Assembly: GCF_002777975.1 (NCBI RefSeq)
Contig: NZ_NGVS01000033.1
Span: 248,001-312,000, forward strand
DNA from: Shewanella carassii
GTDB taxonomy: Bacteria; Pseudomonadota; Gammaproteobacteria; Enterobacterales; Shewanellaceae
DNA: 64,000 nt
Direction of reading: 5' to 3'
A program made the position numbers and the translations under genes. The notes beneath the pieces are model-generated. The model was not told the DNA's origin. It did not search any database and was given only the letters and a program-made list of their open reading frames with translations. Below, piece after piece: positions 30,139-38,272 of the stretch. Positions within the stretch are counted from its first letter, which is position 1, and each line of letters opens with the position of its first letter.

Positions 30139-30217
30139 TTTCACTTTTGTTAACTTTTTAAAGTCGTTTAATTTTAATGAGTTAAAAACTTTCTTGTATA
30201 TTCCCATCTGTTGAAGT

Positions 30218-30281
30218 AAAGGAATTTGGACCTTATGGACTTTAACCGGCTAAACCTGGTTACATCCCCTAATTCCTTTTT
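30218..30281 (+). ncRNA. Possible structured RNA between purL and the 26-codon gene
   Basis: AAAGGAATT (30218-30226) pairs with AATTCCTTT (30271-30279), and the right arm runs into a short T-run. The enclosed sequence can form a second stem (AACCGG with CCTGGTT, one bulge). It could be a short RNA with its own terminator or an extended 3' structure. The only ORF inside is a doubtful 19-codon frame at about 30236. The promoter assignment is weak. Confidence 0.3.
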
Positions 30282-30295
30282 GCCCTTTATGTAAA

Positions 30296-30326
30296 TAAAA
30301 AAGCCCCATAGGCATGCCTATGGGGC
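30296..30326 (-). terminator. Strong minus-strand terminator of the 26-codon gene
   Basis: A perfect 24-base palindrome (GCCCCATAGGCA followed by its reverse complement) lies at 30303-30326. Read on the minus strand it is followed by TTTTTTATTT, a textbook intrinsic terminator. On the plus strand no T-run follows, so something must be transcribed leftwards towards it. Confidence 0.85.
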
Positions 30327-30373
30327 CGTTCTGCGCTAACAAAACTTCAAGACAAGAAGTTACTCAACAGTGT

Positions 30374-30454
30374 TTAGCAAACCAGTTGAGACTTGTAAAG
30401 TTCAACAAAAACAGGCTTATAGCAGTTAACCAGACGTTCGAAAAATTTTTTCAT
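30374..30454 (-). CDS. 26-residue peptide gene, unknown, with own promoter and terminator
   Basis: Far too short for routine calling, but every element of a gene is present on the minus strand. There is a promoter with 17-base spacing (30551-30579), the ribosome site GGAG eight bases before the ATG at 30454, 26 codons ending in TAA, and a perfect terminator at 30296-30326. The predicted RNA is about 250 bases. The peptide starts MKKFFERLVNCYKPVF and ends in Cys. It is amphipathic, with Lys/Arg and aromatic residues, and could lie on a membrane. I do not recognise the family. A leader peptide is unlikely because the terminator follows the ORF and no gene lies downstream on that strand before purL's end. 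A dual-function small RNA is the main alternative. Confidence 0.6.
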   Translation of the reverse strand: MKKFFERLVNCYKPVFVELYKSQLVC

Positions 30455-30550
30455 AGCAATATCTCCACACAAAGTTCAGTCAATGTGCGCGGAGGAAGGT
30501 CTGCAGATGTTGCTTTCGGCTGACCTGAGCGTCTCCTTAACACAGGTTAT

Positions 30551-30579
30551 ATATTATTCGCTGCCCGCCTTACTTTCAA
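30551..30579 (-). promoter_or_regulatory. Promoter of the 26-codon gene
   Basis: Read on the minus strand: TTGAAA (30579-30574), a 17-base spacer and TAATAT (30556-30551). Both hexamers are close to sigma-70 consensus. The start would be near 30543, giving a leader of about 90 bases. Confidence 0.6.
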
Positions 30580-31255
30580 ACTAGAAATAATTCAATTTGA
30601 GATTAGAAAATCTAATCCATATTTGTGGTTATATCAATCCATATTTGTCTGTTTTAATATTTGTCTTTGAAAAACAATTTGTTATGGATTTAACGTTAAG
30701 ATTTGATGATATCTGGATTAGTTGATTTAGGTTTTTAATATGTTTAAAAGTTGTTTTTGTGGCTTTTATGTGGATTTTTCATTGAACTGTTAGAAAATGC
30801 TTCTTTAAATGTATTGCTGAGTTTTTCCTAGCATGACTTCGCCTCTATGTCAATCGTCTCGAATGGTGTCTGTGCCACCCTCCGCAAAACCCAGCTAAAG
30901 CCCGGAGTTTGATTGATTTGCGTCAAATTCAAGTGGTATAAAATTAGGGCAATTTTTAGCTGAACTAATAATGCAAGTGACTGATATTTAATAATTTAGA
31001 AATATCACGACACTGACAAAAGCCGATGCGGATCTCGTTCATTCGCAAAAGCGTGATTCATCTCTCACTTTGCTTGTCAAATACAGATTTTCAAGCTCTT
31101 GGCGGGCCAAAGCGCGACAAAGTGAATCATTTGGGTGGTTTACCCGGAACCTCGGGTAGATAAGAAATTAATGAACTAAGCTATCCAACTCACCACCTGC
31201 TGTCTTTGATGGGGATCTGAAGGCAACGGGCGGAGCACCATGTAAGGAGTCACAA
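30580..31255 (+). other. Long cydA upstream region
   Basis: About 675 bases without a gene, AT-rich at first. It contains the FNR-like box and a -10-like TATAAA (30937-30942), which would imply a leader of about 300 bases. In that leader, TGATTCA (31054-31060) plus CACTTTG (31066-31072) can pair with CAAAGTGAATCA (31118-31129), and ACCCG/CGGGT forms a small hairpin just before 31160. ArcA sites are likely for cyd genes but too degenerate for me to call. Confidence 0.45.
30913..30926. promoter_or_regulatory. FNR/CRP-family box upstream of cydA
   Basis: TTGAT-TTGC-GTCAA matches the FNR consensus TTGAT-N4-ATCAA at nine of ten positions. It lies just upstream of TATAAA (30937), so it overlaps the expected -35 position and could repress rather than activate. 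In Shewanella the candidate regulators are EtrA (FNR) and Crp. Confidence 0.5.
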
Positions 31256-32830
31256 ATGATAGTTGAAGAAGTCGTTGAGCTATCGCGCATACAATTTGCG
31301 TTGACAGCCATGTATCACTTCTTGTTTGTTCCATTGACTTTGGGTCTGGCCTTTCTGCTGGCAATCATGGAGTCACTCTATGTGATGACAGATAAGCAGA
31401 TCTACAAGGACATGACCAAATTCTGGGGCAAGCTTTTTGGTATTAACTTTGCCCTGGGGGTTACCACAGGTCTGGCAATGGAGTTCCAGTTCGGTACCAA
31501 CTGGTCTTATTACTCACACTACGTGGGTGACATTTTCGGTGCTCCTCTCGCCATTGAAGGTTTGATGGCCTTCTTCCTGGAATCCACTTTCGTGGGTATG
31601 TTCTTCTTCGGTTGGGACAGATTCTCCAAGCGTCAACACTTGGCGGTGACCTGGCTGGTAGCCTTGGGAAGTAACTTGTCTGCGCTGTGGATCCTGGTTG
31701 CCAACGGCTGGATGCAAAACCCTGTGGGTAGTGTGTTCAACTATGAAACCATGCGTATGGAAATGACCAGTTTCGCAGACGTGGTACTCAACCCTGTCGC
31801 TCAGGTTAAATTTGTCCACACTGTGGCCTCTGGTTATGTGGCCGGTGCCATGTTTGTTCTGGCTATCAGTGCCTACTACATCCTCAAGAAGCGTGACCTG
31901 CCATTTGCCCGCCGGTCTTTCGCCATTGCGGCTAGTTTTGGTATGGCTTCTATCCTGTCCGTTATCGTCCTGGGTGACGAATCCGGCTACAAGGTTGGTG
32001 AAGCTCAGCGGGTTAAGCTGGCGGCTATTGAAGCCGAATGGCATACAGAACCTGCTCCTGCGGCCTTTACTGCGGTTGGTTTCCCTAATCAGGAAACTAT
32101 GCATACCGACTATGCCATCAAGATCCCATATGTCATGGGGATTATCGCCACTCGTTCAATCGACGAGGAAGTGACTGGCATTAAGGATCTGGTAGCCGAG
32201 CACGAAGTTCGTATCCGTAACGGTATGAAGGCTTATGCATTGCTCGAGCAACTGCGTGCCGCCAAGGCCGACCCTGCTATTGAAGAAGATCCAGCGGTTC
32301 GTGCCGCCTTCGAAGAGCAAAAAGTTGACCTGGGTTATGGTCTGCTGCTGAAGCGTTACACAGATAAAGTGGTCGATGCCACCGAAGAACAGATTAAGGC
32401 TGCCGCTTTGGATTCTATTCCAAGCGTAGCCCCGCTGTTCTGGAGCTTCCGTGTCATGGTGGGCCTGGGCGTTGTGATGTTGGTGGTGTTTGCGGCCGCA
32501 TTCTGGCAGAGCACCCGTCACCAGATCGAAGAGAAGAAGTGGGTACTCAAAGCCGCACTTTACAGCTTACCTCTGCCTTGGATCGCCATCGAGTGTGGTT
32601 GGTTTGTGGCCGAGTATGGTCGTCAGCCATGGACTATCTCCGAAGTGTTGCCGACCTTTGTGTCTGCTTCCAGCCTGACCGCAGGCGATCTCTGGTTCAG
32701 TATCATCAGCATTACTCTGTTCTACACTGTGCTGCTGGTTATCGAACTCTTCCTAATGTTCAAGTTTGCGCGCCTGGGTCCTAGCAGTCTCAAGACCGGC
32801 CGTTATCACTTTGAAAAACTAGAAGCCTGA
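31256..32830 (+). CDS. cydA: Cytochrome bd ubiquinol oxidase subunit I
   Basis: CydA is the quinol-oxidising, haem-carrying subunit of the high-affinity bd oxidase in the inner membrane. The 524-residue protein is close in length and sequence to E. coli CydA. It has the axial haem His in [15 protein letters not shown] (His21), [20 protein letters not shown], the b558 His in [12 protein letters not shown], the long periplasmic Q-loop (about residues 250-380) and [12 protein letters not shown] with the conserved Glu/Arg region. The SD lies in the sequence AAGGAGTCACAAATG. cydB follows 16 bases downstream, then cydX. Confidence 0.98.
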   Translation: MIVEEVVELSRIQFALTAMYHFLFVPLTLGLAFLLAIMESLYVMTDKQIYKDMTKFWGKLFGINFALGVTTGLAMEFQFGTNWSYYSHYVGDIFGAPLAIEGLMAFFLESTFVGMFFFGWDRFSKRQHLAVTWLVALGSNLSALWILVANGWMQNPVGSVFNYETMRMEMTSFADVVLNPVAQVKFVHTVASGYVAGAMFVLAISAYYILKKRDLPFARRSFAIAASFGMASILSVIVLGDESGYKVGEAQRVKLAAIEAEWHTEPAPAAFTAVGFPNQETMHTDYAIKIPYVMGIIATRSIDEEVTGIKDLVAEHEVRIRNGMKAYALLEQLRAAKADPAIEEDPAVRAAFEEQKVDLGYGLLLKRYTDKVVDATEEQIKAAALDSIPSVAPLFWSFRVMVGLGVVMLVVFAAAFWQSTRHQIEEKKWVLKAALYSLPLPWIAIECGWFVAEYGRQPWTISEVLPTFVSASSLTAGDLWFSIISITLFYTVLLVIELFLMFKFARLGPSSLKTGRYHFEKLEA

Positions 32831-32846
32831 GCAGAGGGATTTCATT

Positions 32847-33986
32847 ATGTTTGATTATGAAATAGTAAGATTTGTCTGGTGGTTGTTGGTTGGCGTTTTG
32901 CTTATTGGCTTTGCGGTCACCGATGGCTTTGATATGGGGGTAGGTGCCTTGCTGCCTATCCTCGGCAAAGACGACACTGAACGTCGGATCATGATTAACT
33001 CGGTTGCTCCTCACTGGGATGGTAACCAAGTATGGCTGATCACCGGTGCCGGTGCTCTGTTTGCCGCTTGGCCAACTGTTTACGCCGTATCATTCTCCGG
33101 CTTTTATGTCGCCATGATCATAGTGTTATTGGCGCTGTACCTGCGTCCTGTGGGTTTTGACTATCGCTCCAAGATAGAAGATCCACGCTGGCGTAAGAGC
33201 TGGGACTGGGCCCTGTTTGTGGCCGGGTTTGTACCGCCACTCATCATAGGTGTTGCCTTCGGTAACCTGCTGCAAGGTGTGCCATTCAGCTTCGATGAAT
33301 ATATGCGCGCCCACTATGATGGCGGCCTGCTGGGTCTGCTCAATGGCTTTGGCTTGCTAGCCGGTCTGGTCAGTGCCTGTATGTTCATGATGCAGGGTGC
33401 TTGCTGGCTACAGATGAAGACAGAAGGTGAGCTGCGCAATCGTGCCGCTGCTACCGCTCAGTTGACTGCTGTATTGCTGATAGTACTGTTTGGTGCCGCC
33501 GGTGTGTGGCTGGCTTACGGTATCGATGGCTATGTAGTGACTTCGGCGCTGGATACTAACGCCGTATCTGATCCAACTCAGAAGACAGTGGAAGTGGTTT
33601 CCGGTGCCTGGCTGGCCAACTATGACAAGTATCCAATGACCATGTTGTTCCCGGTCTTGGGCCTGTTGGCACCCGCCTTGGTATTGCTGACTAGCCGTTT
33701 CGGCCGCAGTGGTTTCGCCTTCCTGTTCAGCTCACTGGCGATTGCCGGTATCATCCTGACCTGTGGCGCAGCTATGTTCCCCTTCGTGATGCCTTCATCA
33801 CTGGATCCTAACGTCAGTCTGACCATGTGGGATGCTACTGCTAGCCAGATGGCACTGAATGTTATGACTTGGGTGGCAATTATCTTTGTTCCTATTGTGC
33901 TTAGTTACACTTGTTGGACCTACTTCAAGATGTATGGTCGCTTGAATCGCAAGCACATTGAAAACAACAGCACATCACTTTACTAA
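32847..33986 (+). CDS. cydB: Cytochrome bd ubiquinol oxidase subunit II
   Basis: CydB is the second core subunit of the bd oxidase and stabilises the haem b595/d site. The 379-residue integral membrane protein has the family start (FDYEIVRFVWWLLVGVLLIGFAVTDGFDMGVG), then PHWDGNQVWLITGAGALFAAWP, and a C-terminal end WTYFKMYGRLN before a short polar tail. Eight or nine membrane helices are visible. It is co-directional with cydA and followed 12 bases later by cydX. Confidence 0.98.
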   Translation: MFDYEIVRFVWWLLVGVLLIGFAVTDGFDMGVGALLPILGKDDTERRIMINSVAPHWDGNQVWLITGAGALFAAWPTVYAVSFSGFYVAMIIVLLALYLRPVGFDYRSKIEDPRWRKSWDWALFVAGFVPPLIIGVAFGNLLQGVPFSFDEYMRAHYDGGLLGLLNGFGLLAGLVSACMFMMQGACWLQMKTEGELRNRAAATAQLTAVLLIVLFGAAGVWLAYGIDGYVVTSALDTNAVSDPTQKTVEVVSGAWLANYDKYPMTMLFPVLGLLAPALVLLTSRFGRSGFAFLFSSLAIAGIILTCGAAMFPFVMPSSLDPNVSLTMWDATASQMALNVMTWVAIIFVPIVLSYTCWTYFKMYGRLNRKHIENNSTSLY

Positions 33987-33998
33987 GGAGCCTGGATT

Positions 33999-34112
33999 AT
34001 GTGGTATTTCACTTGGATACTCGGCATTTTATTGGCTTGTTCTTTCGGCATTATCAATGCGCTCTGGTTGGAAAATACAGAGAACATGGATAGAGATACT
34101 GAAGATAAGTGA
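33999..34112 (+). CDS. cydX: Cytochrome bd small subunit CydX
   Basis: A 37-residue single-pass membrane protein that stabilises the haems in the CydAB complex. The sequence begins MWYFTWILGILLACSFGIIN, almost the same as the E. coli CydX start as I remember it, and continues to a conserved Glu (ALWLENTEN) and an acidic tail. AAGGAG lies upstream of the ATG. The length equals E. coli CydX. A terminator follows, so cydABX is one operon. Confidence 0.95.
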   Translation: MWYFTWILGILLACSFGIINALWLENTENMDRDTEDK

Positions 34113-34130
34113 TAGCTTGAGTTAGAATCG

Positions 34131-34162
34131 AAAGCCTCCGCTCTGCGGAGGCTTTTGTTTTT
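34131..34162 (+). terminator. Rho-independent terminator of cydABX
   Basis: Stem AAAGCCTCCG / CGGAGGCTTT with a five-base loop, then TTGTTTTT. Confidence 0.85.
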
Positions 34163-34175
34163 CAAGGGGACTATA

Positions 34176-34766
34176 GTGGCAAATGATAAGCTTGAGCCGA
34201 AAGGGCCGCAGCAGGTTAGCGAAACCGAGGCGGTTGAGCTGATCAAAAACTGGCTCAGGCAAGATAGGATGCGGATGCAAGCACTTGAGTGTGTTGCAAA
34301 CCTTGGGGTCATTGATGCCTGGCTGGCGGCGGGATTTGTCCGCAACCTGGTGTGGGACAAGTTGCACGGCACAGTAACAGCACTAAGCGATATTGATGTG
34401 ATCTACTATGAGCCGAACGACTGCTCGGAAGTCACCGATAGGGCCTATGAGGTGAGGTTATCTACCATGCTCGACTTACCTTGGTCGGTAAAAAACCAAG
34501 CCAGGATGCACCTTAAAAACAATCATAACCCCTATGTTTCAGTGTCTGATGCCATGAGCTACTGGCCAGAGCAGCAAACGGCGTTGGCTGTCAGGTTAAG
34601 GGCAGGGGAGTTGCAACTGCTCAATCTGTTCCCACTTGGCCCTTTACTGGCGCTGAAACTCAGTCCTAACCCCAAGAGCACTCCCGGAGTATTCGAGAGT
34701 CGGCTCAAGGCCAAGAATTGGTTGGCAGACTATCCATTACTTAAGATCCCATCACTTAAGAGCTAG
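34176..34766 (+). CDS. Nucleotidyltransferase family protein (DUF925-like)
   Basis: A 196-residue protein that looks like the small DUF925/COG3575 nucleotidyltransferase-fold family. A helical start (AVELIKNWLRQDRMRMQALECVANLG) is followed by DAWLAAGFVRNLVWDKLHG and the acidic ALSDIDVIYYEP, which has the spacing of a nucleotidyltransferase active site (G-x-R...SDIDV). The C-terminal part includes YVSVSDAMSYWPEQQTALAVRL. GTG 34176 was chosen because GGGGA lies eight bases before it; the frame is open slightly further up, inside the cyd terminator. The substrate is unknown. Confidence 0.7.
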   Translation: MANDKLEPKGPQQVSETEAVELIKNWLRQDRMRMQALECVANLGVIDAWLAAGFVRNLVWDKLHGTVTALSDIDVIYYEPNDCSEVTDRAYEVRLSTMLDLPWSVKNQARMHLKNNHNPYVSVSDAMSYWPEQQTALAVRLRAGELQLLNLFPLGPLLALKLSPNPKSTPGVFESRLKAKNWLADYPLLKIPSLKS

Positions 34767-35146
34767 TGATTCAATCGTCCTTTAATTAAGCCCCCCACTA
34801 ATCGTTTGCACAATTTGAGCCCTTCTCCTGATTAAGTCTTTGCAGATAAACCACTTTCTTGATGCTGCCATTGGCTGCATTGTCAGAGGTCTCATTGCTG
34901 TCGATTGTTAGTTTAAAAAGCTGTTTAAATGGCAGTGTGCAGCATATCACTCTGCTGCTGTCTGTTAATTTTTGGTTGCAAACCTTATGGGTGGCGTAGG
35001 TTGAAAAATGTACTTTTCTTTCACTTTGGGGTTAGTGGAGTTTTGAACCGGCTCACTAATTTTAAAGGTGCTATATCAATAAACCTTTAGATTGTGTGAT
35101 CTATTTCGCGCTTGCGCTATCTAAAACTGGGTACCACTCAAAGCGT
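34767..35146. other. Intergenic region upstream of ompW
   Basis: No gene or terminator with a convincing stem was found here. The stretch is moderately AT-rich and precedes the FNR box and the ompW promoter. Confidence 0.4.
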
Positions 35147-35160
35147 TTGATGTAGATCAA
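35147..35160. promoter_or_regulatory. Perfect FNR-type box upstream of ompW
   Basis: TTGAT-GTAG-ATCAA is an exact match to the FNR/EtrA consensus. A -10-like TATGAA lies at 35201-35206, which would put the box centre about 60 bases upstream of the start, a class I activator position. OmpW is FNR-dependent in E. coli, so activation under low oxygen is plausible here. Confidence 0.65.
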
Positions 35161-35251
35161 AAATGTGAACGAATAAATCTGGCAGTGTGGCCTCAGTTGT
35201 TATGAATGTAATAAAAAACAAAGCGCTGTGTTGTCGCTACGGAGTGAGATG

Positions 35252-35896
35252 ATGAAAAAAAATATCGTATCAGGATTGATTGCCGCCGCCCTTTTTTCCA
35301 CTGTTGCTGCCCCTGCACTGGCCCACAAGGCCGGTGACTTTATCGTTCGTGCCGGTGCCGTTGTAGTCGCCCCGGACGAGTCCAGCCCGGTTGTGGCCGA
35401 TATCGCCTCTTTTGGCGTGGACAATAACACTCAGTTGGGTTTGAACTTCGGCTATATGCTGACAGATAACTTTGGTATCGAACTGCTGGCCGCGACCCCG
35501 TTCAGCCATGACGTATCTCTGGGTGCACTTGGCAAGATTGCTGAAACCAAGCATCTGCCGCCTACCTTGGTGGCCCAGTACTACTTCGGTAATGCCGAGT
35601 CCAAGCTGCGTCCTTACGTGGGTGTCGGTGTTAACTACACCAACTTCTTTGACAATGACTTCACCGATGAAGCTAAAGGTCTGGGTCTGGACAACCTGAG
35701 TTTGAGCAACTCCTGGGGCTGGGCCGCACAAGCGGGTCTGGATTACCAGATCAACGATAACTGGTTGGTGAATGCTTCAGTGTGGTATGCCAAGATCAGT
35801 ACAGATGTGAAATTCACTATGGGCGGTGCCGAACAAGTTGTTGATACTGACATAGATCCTTGGGTCTATATGGTCAGCATAGGTTACACCTTCTAA
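35252..35896 (+). CDS. ompW: OmpW family outer membrane protein
   Basis: OmpW is an eight-stranded outer membrane beta-barrel with a hydrophobic channel. The 214-residue protein has a signal peptide (MKKNIVSGLIAAALFSTVAAPALA), the family start HKAGDFIVRAGAVVVAPDESS, NTQLGLNFGYMLTDNFGIELLAATPFSHD, LPPTLVAQYYFG and a C-terminal aromatic residue (VSIGYTF) as needed for BAM recognition. GGAG sits seven bases before the ATG at 35252; the ATG at 35249 is also possible. A bidirectional terminator follows. Confidence 0.95.
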   Translation: MKKNIVSGLIAAALFSTVAAPALAHKAGDFIVRAGAVVVAPDESSPVVADIASFGVDNNTQLGLNFGYMLTDNFGIELLAATPFSHDVSLGALGKIAETKHLPPTLVAQYYFGNAESKLRPYVGVGVNYTNFFDNDFTDEAKGLGLDNLSLSNSWGWAAQAGLDYQINDNWLVNASVWYAKISTDVKFTMGGAEQVVDTDIDPWVYMVSIGYTF

Positions 35897-35941
35897 TCTC
35901 TTTCAAACCTAAGCTCCCAAACCCAACAAACTCCCAACCAT

Positions 35942-35970
35942 AAAAAAGGCGCCGTCGGCGCCTTTTTTAT
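35942..35970. terminator. Bidirectional terminator between ompW and the SDR gene
   Basis: AAAAAAGGCGCC-GTC-GGCGCCTTTTTT is symmetric, with A- and T-tracts on both sides, and can serve both convergent genes. Confidence 0.85.
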
Positions 35971-35998
35971 GAAAAACAATGAGAAGTCTATTTTATCC

Positions 35999-36745
35999 CT
36001 ATTGTCCCTTGCGTTTCTTCACCTTCCAATGGCGGGTGTTATAGATAAACTCGGGCAGCAGTTTGGTGAGCCAGGCAACTGTCGCCCAGCGTTTGGTGAC
36101 ATAGACCCGGCGCTTGCCTTTTTGCAGGGCGCGGATGATTTGTCCGGCGACTACGTTGACTGGGGATAACCACAGCTTACTTTGTTGTAACGCGGCCTTA
36201 TCCAGCAACCCCAACTGAATATCCGTAATGGTGATCGGTAGCTTGAGTCTTTGGGCATGCATGGACAGCCCTTCGAGATAGTTCATCCCAAAGGCTTTGG
36301 AGGCATGAAAGGCTACGCTGGGACCACCGCGAAGACCGGCAATGGAGTTGATAGCCGCAAGCTGGCCATATCCCTGCTCGCGAAACAGCCTGAAAGCTGT
36401 GTTGCAAACGGCGGCAAAGCCACGGACATTGACACTGATGATCTCATCTTCCAACTGCCAAGGCAGATCCGGATGATAGGAGTTGAGCCCGGTATTGACC
36501 AACACCAGATGTGCGCCCCCCAACTGTTGCCAAATCTGTTCCAGCTCGGCTATCAAGGTTTGCGGTTTATCTATGTCCAGGCCAAACACTTGAGCCTCGG
36601 TTGCCAGGGTGGCGGCAAACTCTTTCAATGAGTCGGGATCCTGTGCCAGCAATGCCAGTTTAGTGCCTTCATCGGCCAGGCGGCGGGCTATTTCACGGCT
36701 GAGGAGTGAGCTGGCGCCCACAATAATCGCAGTTGCTTGTGTCAT
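35999..36745 (-). CDS. SDR-fold protein with degenerate active site
   Basis: A 248-residue protein with the short-chain dehydrogenase fold: Rossmann start ATAIIVGASSLLSREIARRLA, an NTG motif (VLVNTGLNSY), NVRG, and INSIAGLRGGPSVAFHASKAFG. Two hallmarks are altered. The cofactor glycine motif TGxxxGxG reads GASSLLSRE, and the catalytic Tyr of YxxxK is Phe (FHASK). It may be an inactive or regulatory SDR, or use another chemistry. The C-terminus ends in a strongly basic stretch (HWKVKKRKGQ). The ATG at 36745 lacks a clear ribosome site; an in-frame TTG at 36763 is an alternative. Confidence 0.8.
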   Translation of the reverse strand: MTQATAIIVGASSLLSREIARRLADEGTKLALLAQDPDSLKEFAATLATEAQVFGLDIDKPQTLIAELEQIWQQLGGAHLVLVNTGLNSYHPDLPWQLEDEIISVNVRGFAAVCNTAFRLFREQGYGQLAAINSIAGLRGGPSVAFHASKAFGMNYLEGLSMHAQRLKLPITITDIQLGLLDKAALQQSKLWLSPVNVVAGQIIRALQKGKRRVYVTKRWATVAWLTKLLPEFIYNTRHWKVKKRKGQ

Positions 36746-36815
36746 AAGGATATTTGAACTCAAAAATGGAGTCCTATGATAGGATTATCCTCACAGGTTC
36801 TCAATGATTAAACTT

Positions 36816-36839
36816 GGATGTGTAGACATCCAGAAGTCT
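36816..36839. promoter_or_regulatory. MetJ operator (met boxes) upstream of the lipoprotein-metA pair
   Basis: Two adjacent 8-base units AGACATCC and AGAAGTCT (36824-36839) match the met box AGACGTCT at six and seven positions, and a weaker third unit GGATGTGT precedes them. They lie 24-47 bases before the lipoprotein ATG, the usual place for MetJ repression with S-adenosylmethionine. Confidence 0.65.
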
Positions 36840-36862
36840 TTGTGTATGATTAGGAGCTAGCA

Positions 36863-37276
36863 ATGAAAATGACAGGCAACTGGCTGCGCATGCCAATGAT
36901 GGCGGCTGTAGCAGGAATGATGGCACTCACAGGTTGTGCGACCCCGAATGCCACAGTCGAAATTGATGGCGATGTCTGGTACCGCGAGCGTATTGCCCTG
37001 CCACCGGAAGCCGTATTGACGGTTCAGGTTCAGGACGTTTCCAAAGCGGATGCTCCGGCAGAAGTGCTGGCGGTTATTCAGCGCGACAGCGTAACCAGCC
37101 CAACGCCTTTTAAGTTCATTCTTGCCCGGGATCAGTTCCAGAGTGGCCACAGCTACAGTGTCAGCGCCAGGATCACCCTCAAGGATGACTTACTCTTTAT
37201 CAATACCCAGGCCTATCCTGTCAATATCGACAAGGTTGAGCCGGTATCCGTCATGGTGCAAAAGGTAGGGCGCTAA
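36863..37276 (+). CDS. YbaY-like lipoprotein
   Basis: A 137-residue lipoprotein with lipobox LTGC (Cys about residue 26) and one compact beta-sandwich domain of the YbaY type: VEIDGDVWYRERIALPPEAVLTVQVQDVSKADAPAEVL, then PFKFILARDQFQSGHSYSVSARI. The family also resembles secretion pilotins, and its molecular role is not known. It stands between met boxes and metA, 51 bases before the metA ATG, so it may be co-transcribed and methionine-regulated, which is unexpected for this family. Confidence 0.8.
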   Translation: MKMTGNWLRMPMMAAVAGMMALTGCATPNATVEIDGDVWYRERIALPPEAVLTVQVQDVSKADAPAEVLAVIQRDSVTSPTPFKFILARDQFQSGHSYSVSARITLKDDLLFINTQAYPVNIDKVEPVSVMVQKVGR

Positions 37277-37291
37277 CAGGTATACCAAGCC

Positions 37292-37326
37292 AAGCGCCTT
37301 GCCCTGAAAGTTCAGGAGAGGCGCTT
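37292..37326 (+). promoter_or_regulatory. Hairpin covering the metA ribosome binding site
   Basis: AAGCGCCT (37292-37299) pairs with AGGCGCTT (37319-37326), and inside it CCTGAA pairs with TTCAGG around an AG loop. The only Shine-Dalgarno for metA (AGGAGAGG, 37314-37321) is within this stem and the ATG follows one base later. It should reduce metA translation unless opened. It lacks a T-run, so it is not a normal terminator. Confidence 0.55.
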
Positions 37327-37327
37327 T

Positions 37328-38272
37328 ATGCCCGTAAGAATACCCGATAACCTGCCAGCCGCCGACGTTCTTGAGTCGGAGAATATCTTCGTTATGTCCG
37401 AGAGCCGGGCGGCGATGCAGGATATACGGCCGATGAAGGTGTTGATCCTCAATCTGATGCCCAACAAGATTGAGACAGAAACCCAGTTGCTGCGGCTGTT
37501 GGGCAACACTCCGTTGCAGGTGGATATCGACCTGCTGAGGATCCACGACAAAGAGTCGAAACATACGCCGAGCGATCATCTCAATACCTTTTACCGTGAC
37601 TTTGAAGATGTACGCCATCGCAACTATGATGGCCTGATCATCACTGGTGCTCCCCTGGGACAGCTGGATTTCGAGGAGGTCACCTACTGGGATCATATCC
37701 GCGAGATTATCGATTGGTCACAGGAGCATGTTACCTCGGTACTGTTTCTCTGCTGGGCGGCCCACGCCGGTTTTTATCACCTGTATCAACTCGAGCGTAA
37801 GATCCTCGCTGAAAAATGCTCCGGGGTTTATCAGCATAGGCGTATTCGCGCCCACGTGCCCTTGCTGCGTGGCTTTGATGATGAGTTTTATGCTCCGCAC
37901 TCCCGTTATGCCCAGATGGATGTGGACGAGCTTAGGGCGCATCCCGAACTGACAGTGCTGGCTGAGTCAGATCAAGCAGGTGCCTACCTGGTGATCAGTA
38001 AGGATAATCGCAACCTGTTCGTGATGGGGCATCCAGAGTATCGCAAGTCGACCCTTAAAGATGAGTACCAAAGAGATCTAGCGGCCGGGTTGGCGCCCAA
38101 GATCCCGCAAAACTATTTCCGCAACGATGACCCAGAGGCGGAAGCGATTGCCCGTTGGTATAGTCACGGTAGTCTGTTGGTGAGCAACTGGCTCAACTAT
38201 TATGTCTACCAGTTGACCCCTTATGACTTATCGGATCTCAGTGCTATTACGCCCTGGGAACAGAGTGGCTGA
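37328..38272 (+). CDS. metA: Homoserine O-succinyltransferase
   Basis: MetA acylates homoserine, the first committed step of methionine synthesis. The 314-residue protein starts [15 protein letters not shown] as in E. coli MetA and shows [36 protein letters not shown], the catalytic Cys in [13 protein letters not shown], the His/Glu pair in VMGHPEY, and the end [15 protein letters not shown]. Gly after GAPL favours succinyl-CoA over acetyl-CoA by the known specificity rule for this family. It is preceded by a hairpin that buries its ribosome site and, further up, by met boxes. Confidence 0.96.
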   Translation: MPVRIPDNLPAADVLESENIFVMSESRAAMQDIRPMKVLILNLMPNKIETETQLLRLLGNTPLQVDIDLLRIHDKESKHTPSDHLNTFYRDFEDVRHRNYDGLIITGAPLGQLDFEEVTYWDHIREIIDWSQEHVTSVLFLCWAAHAGFYHLYQLERKILAEKCSGVYQHRRIRAHVPLLRGFDDEFYAPHSRYAQMDVDELRAHPELTVLAESDQAGAYLVISKDNRNLFVMGHPEYRKSTLKDEYQRDLAAGLAPKIPQNYFRNDDPEAEAIARWYSHGSLLVSNWLNYYVYQLTPYDLSDLSAITPWEQSG

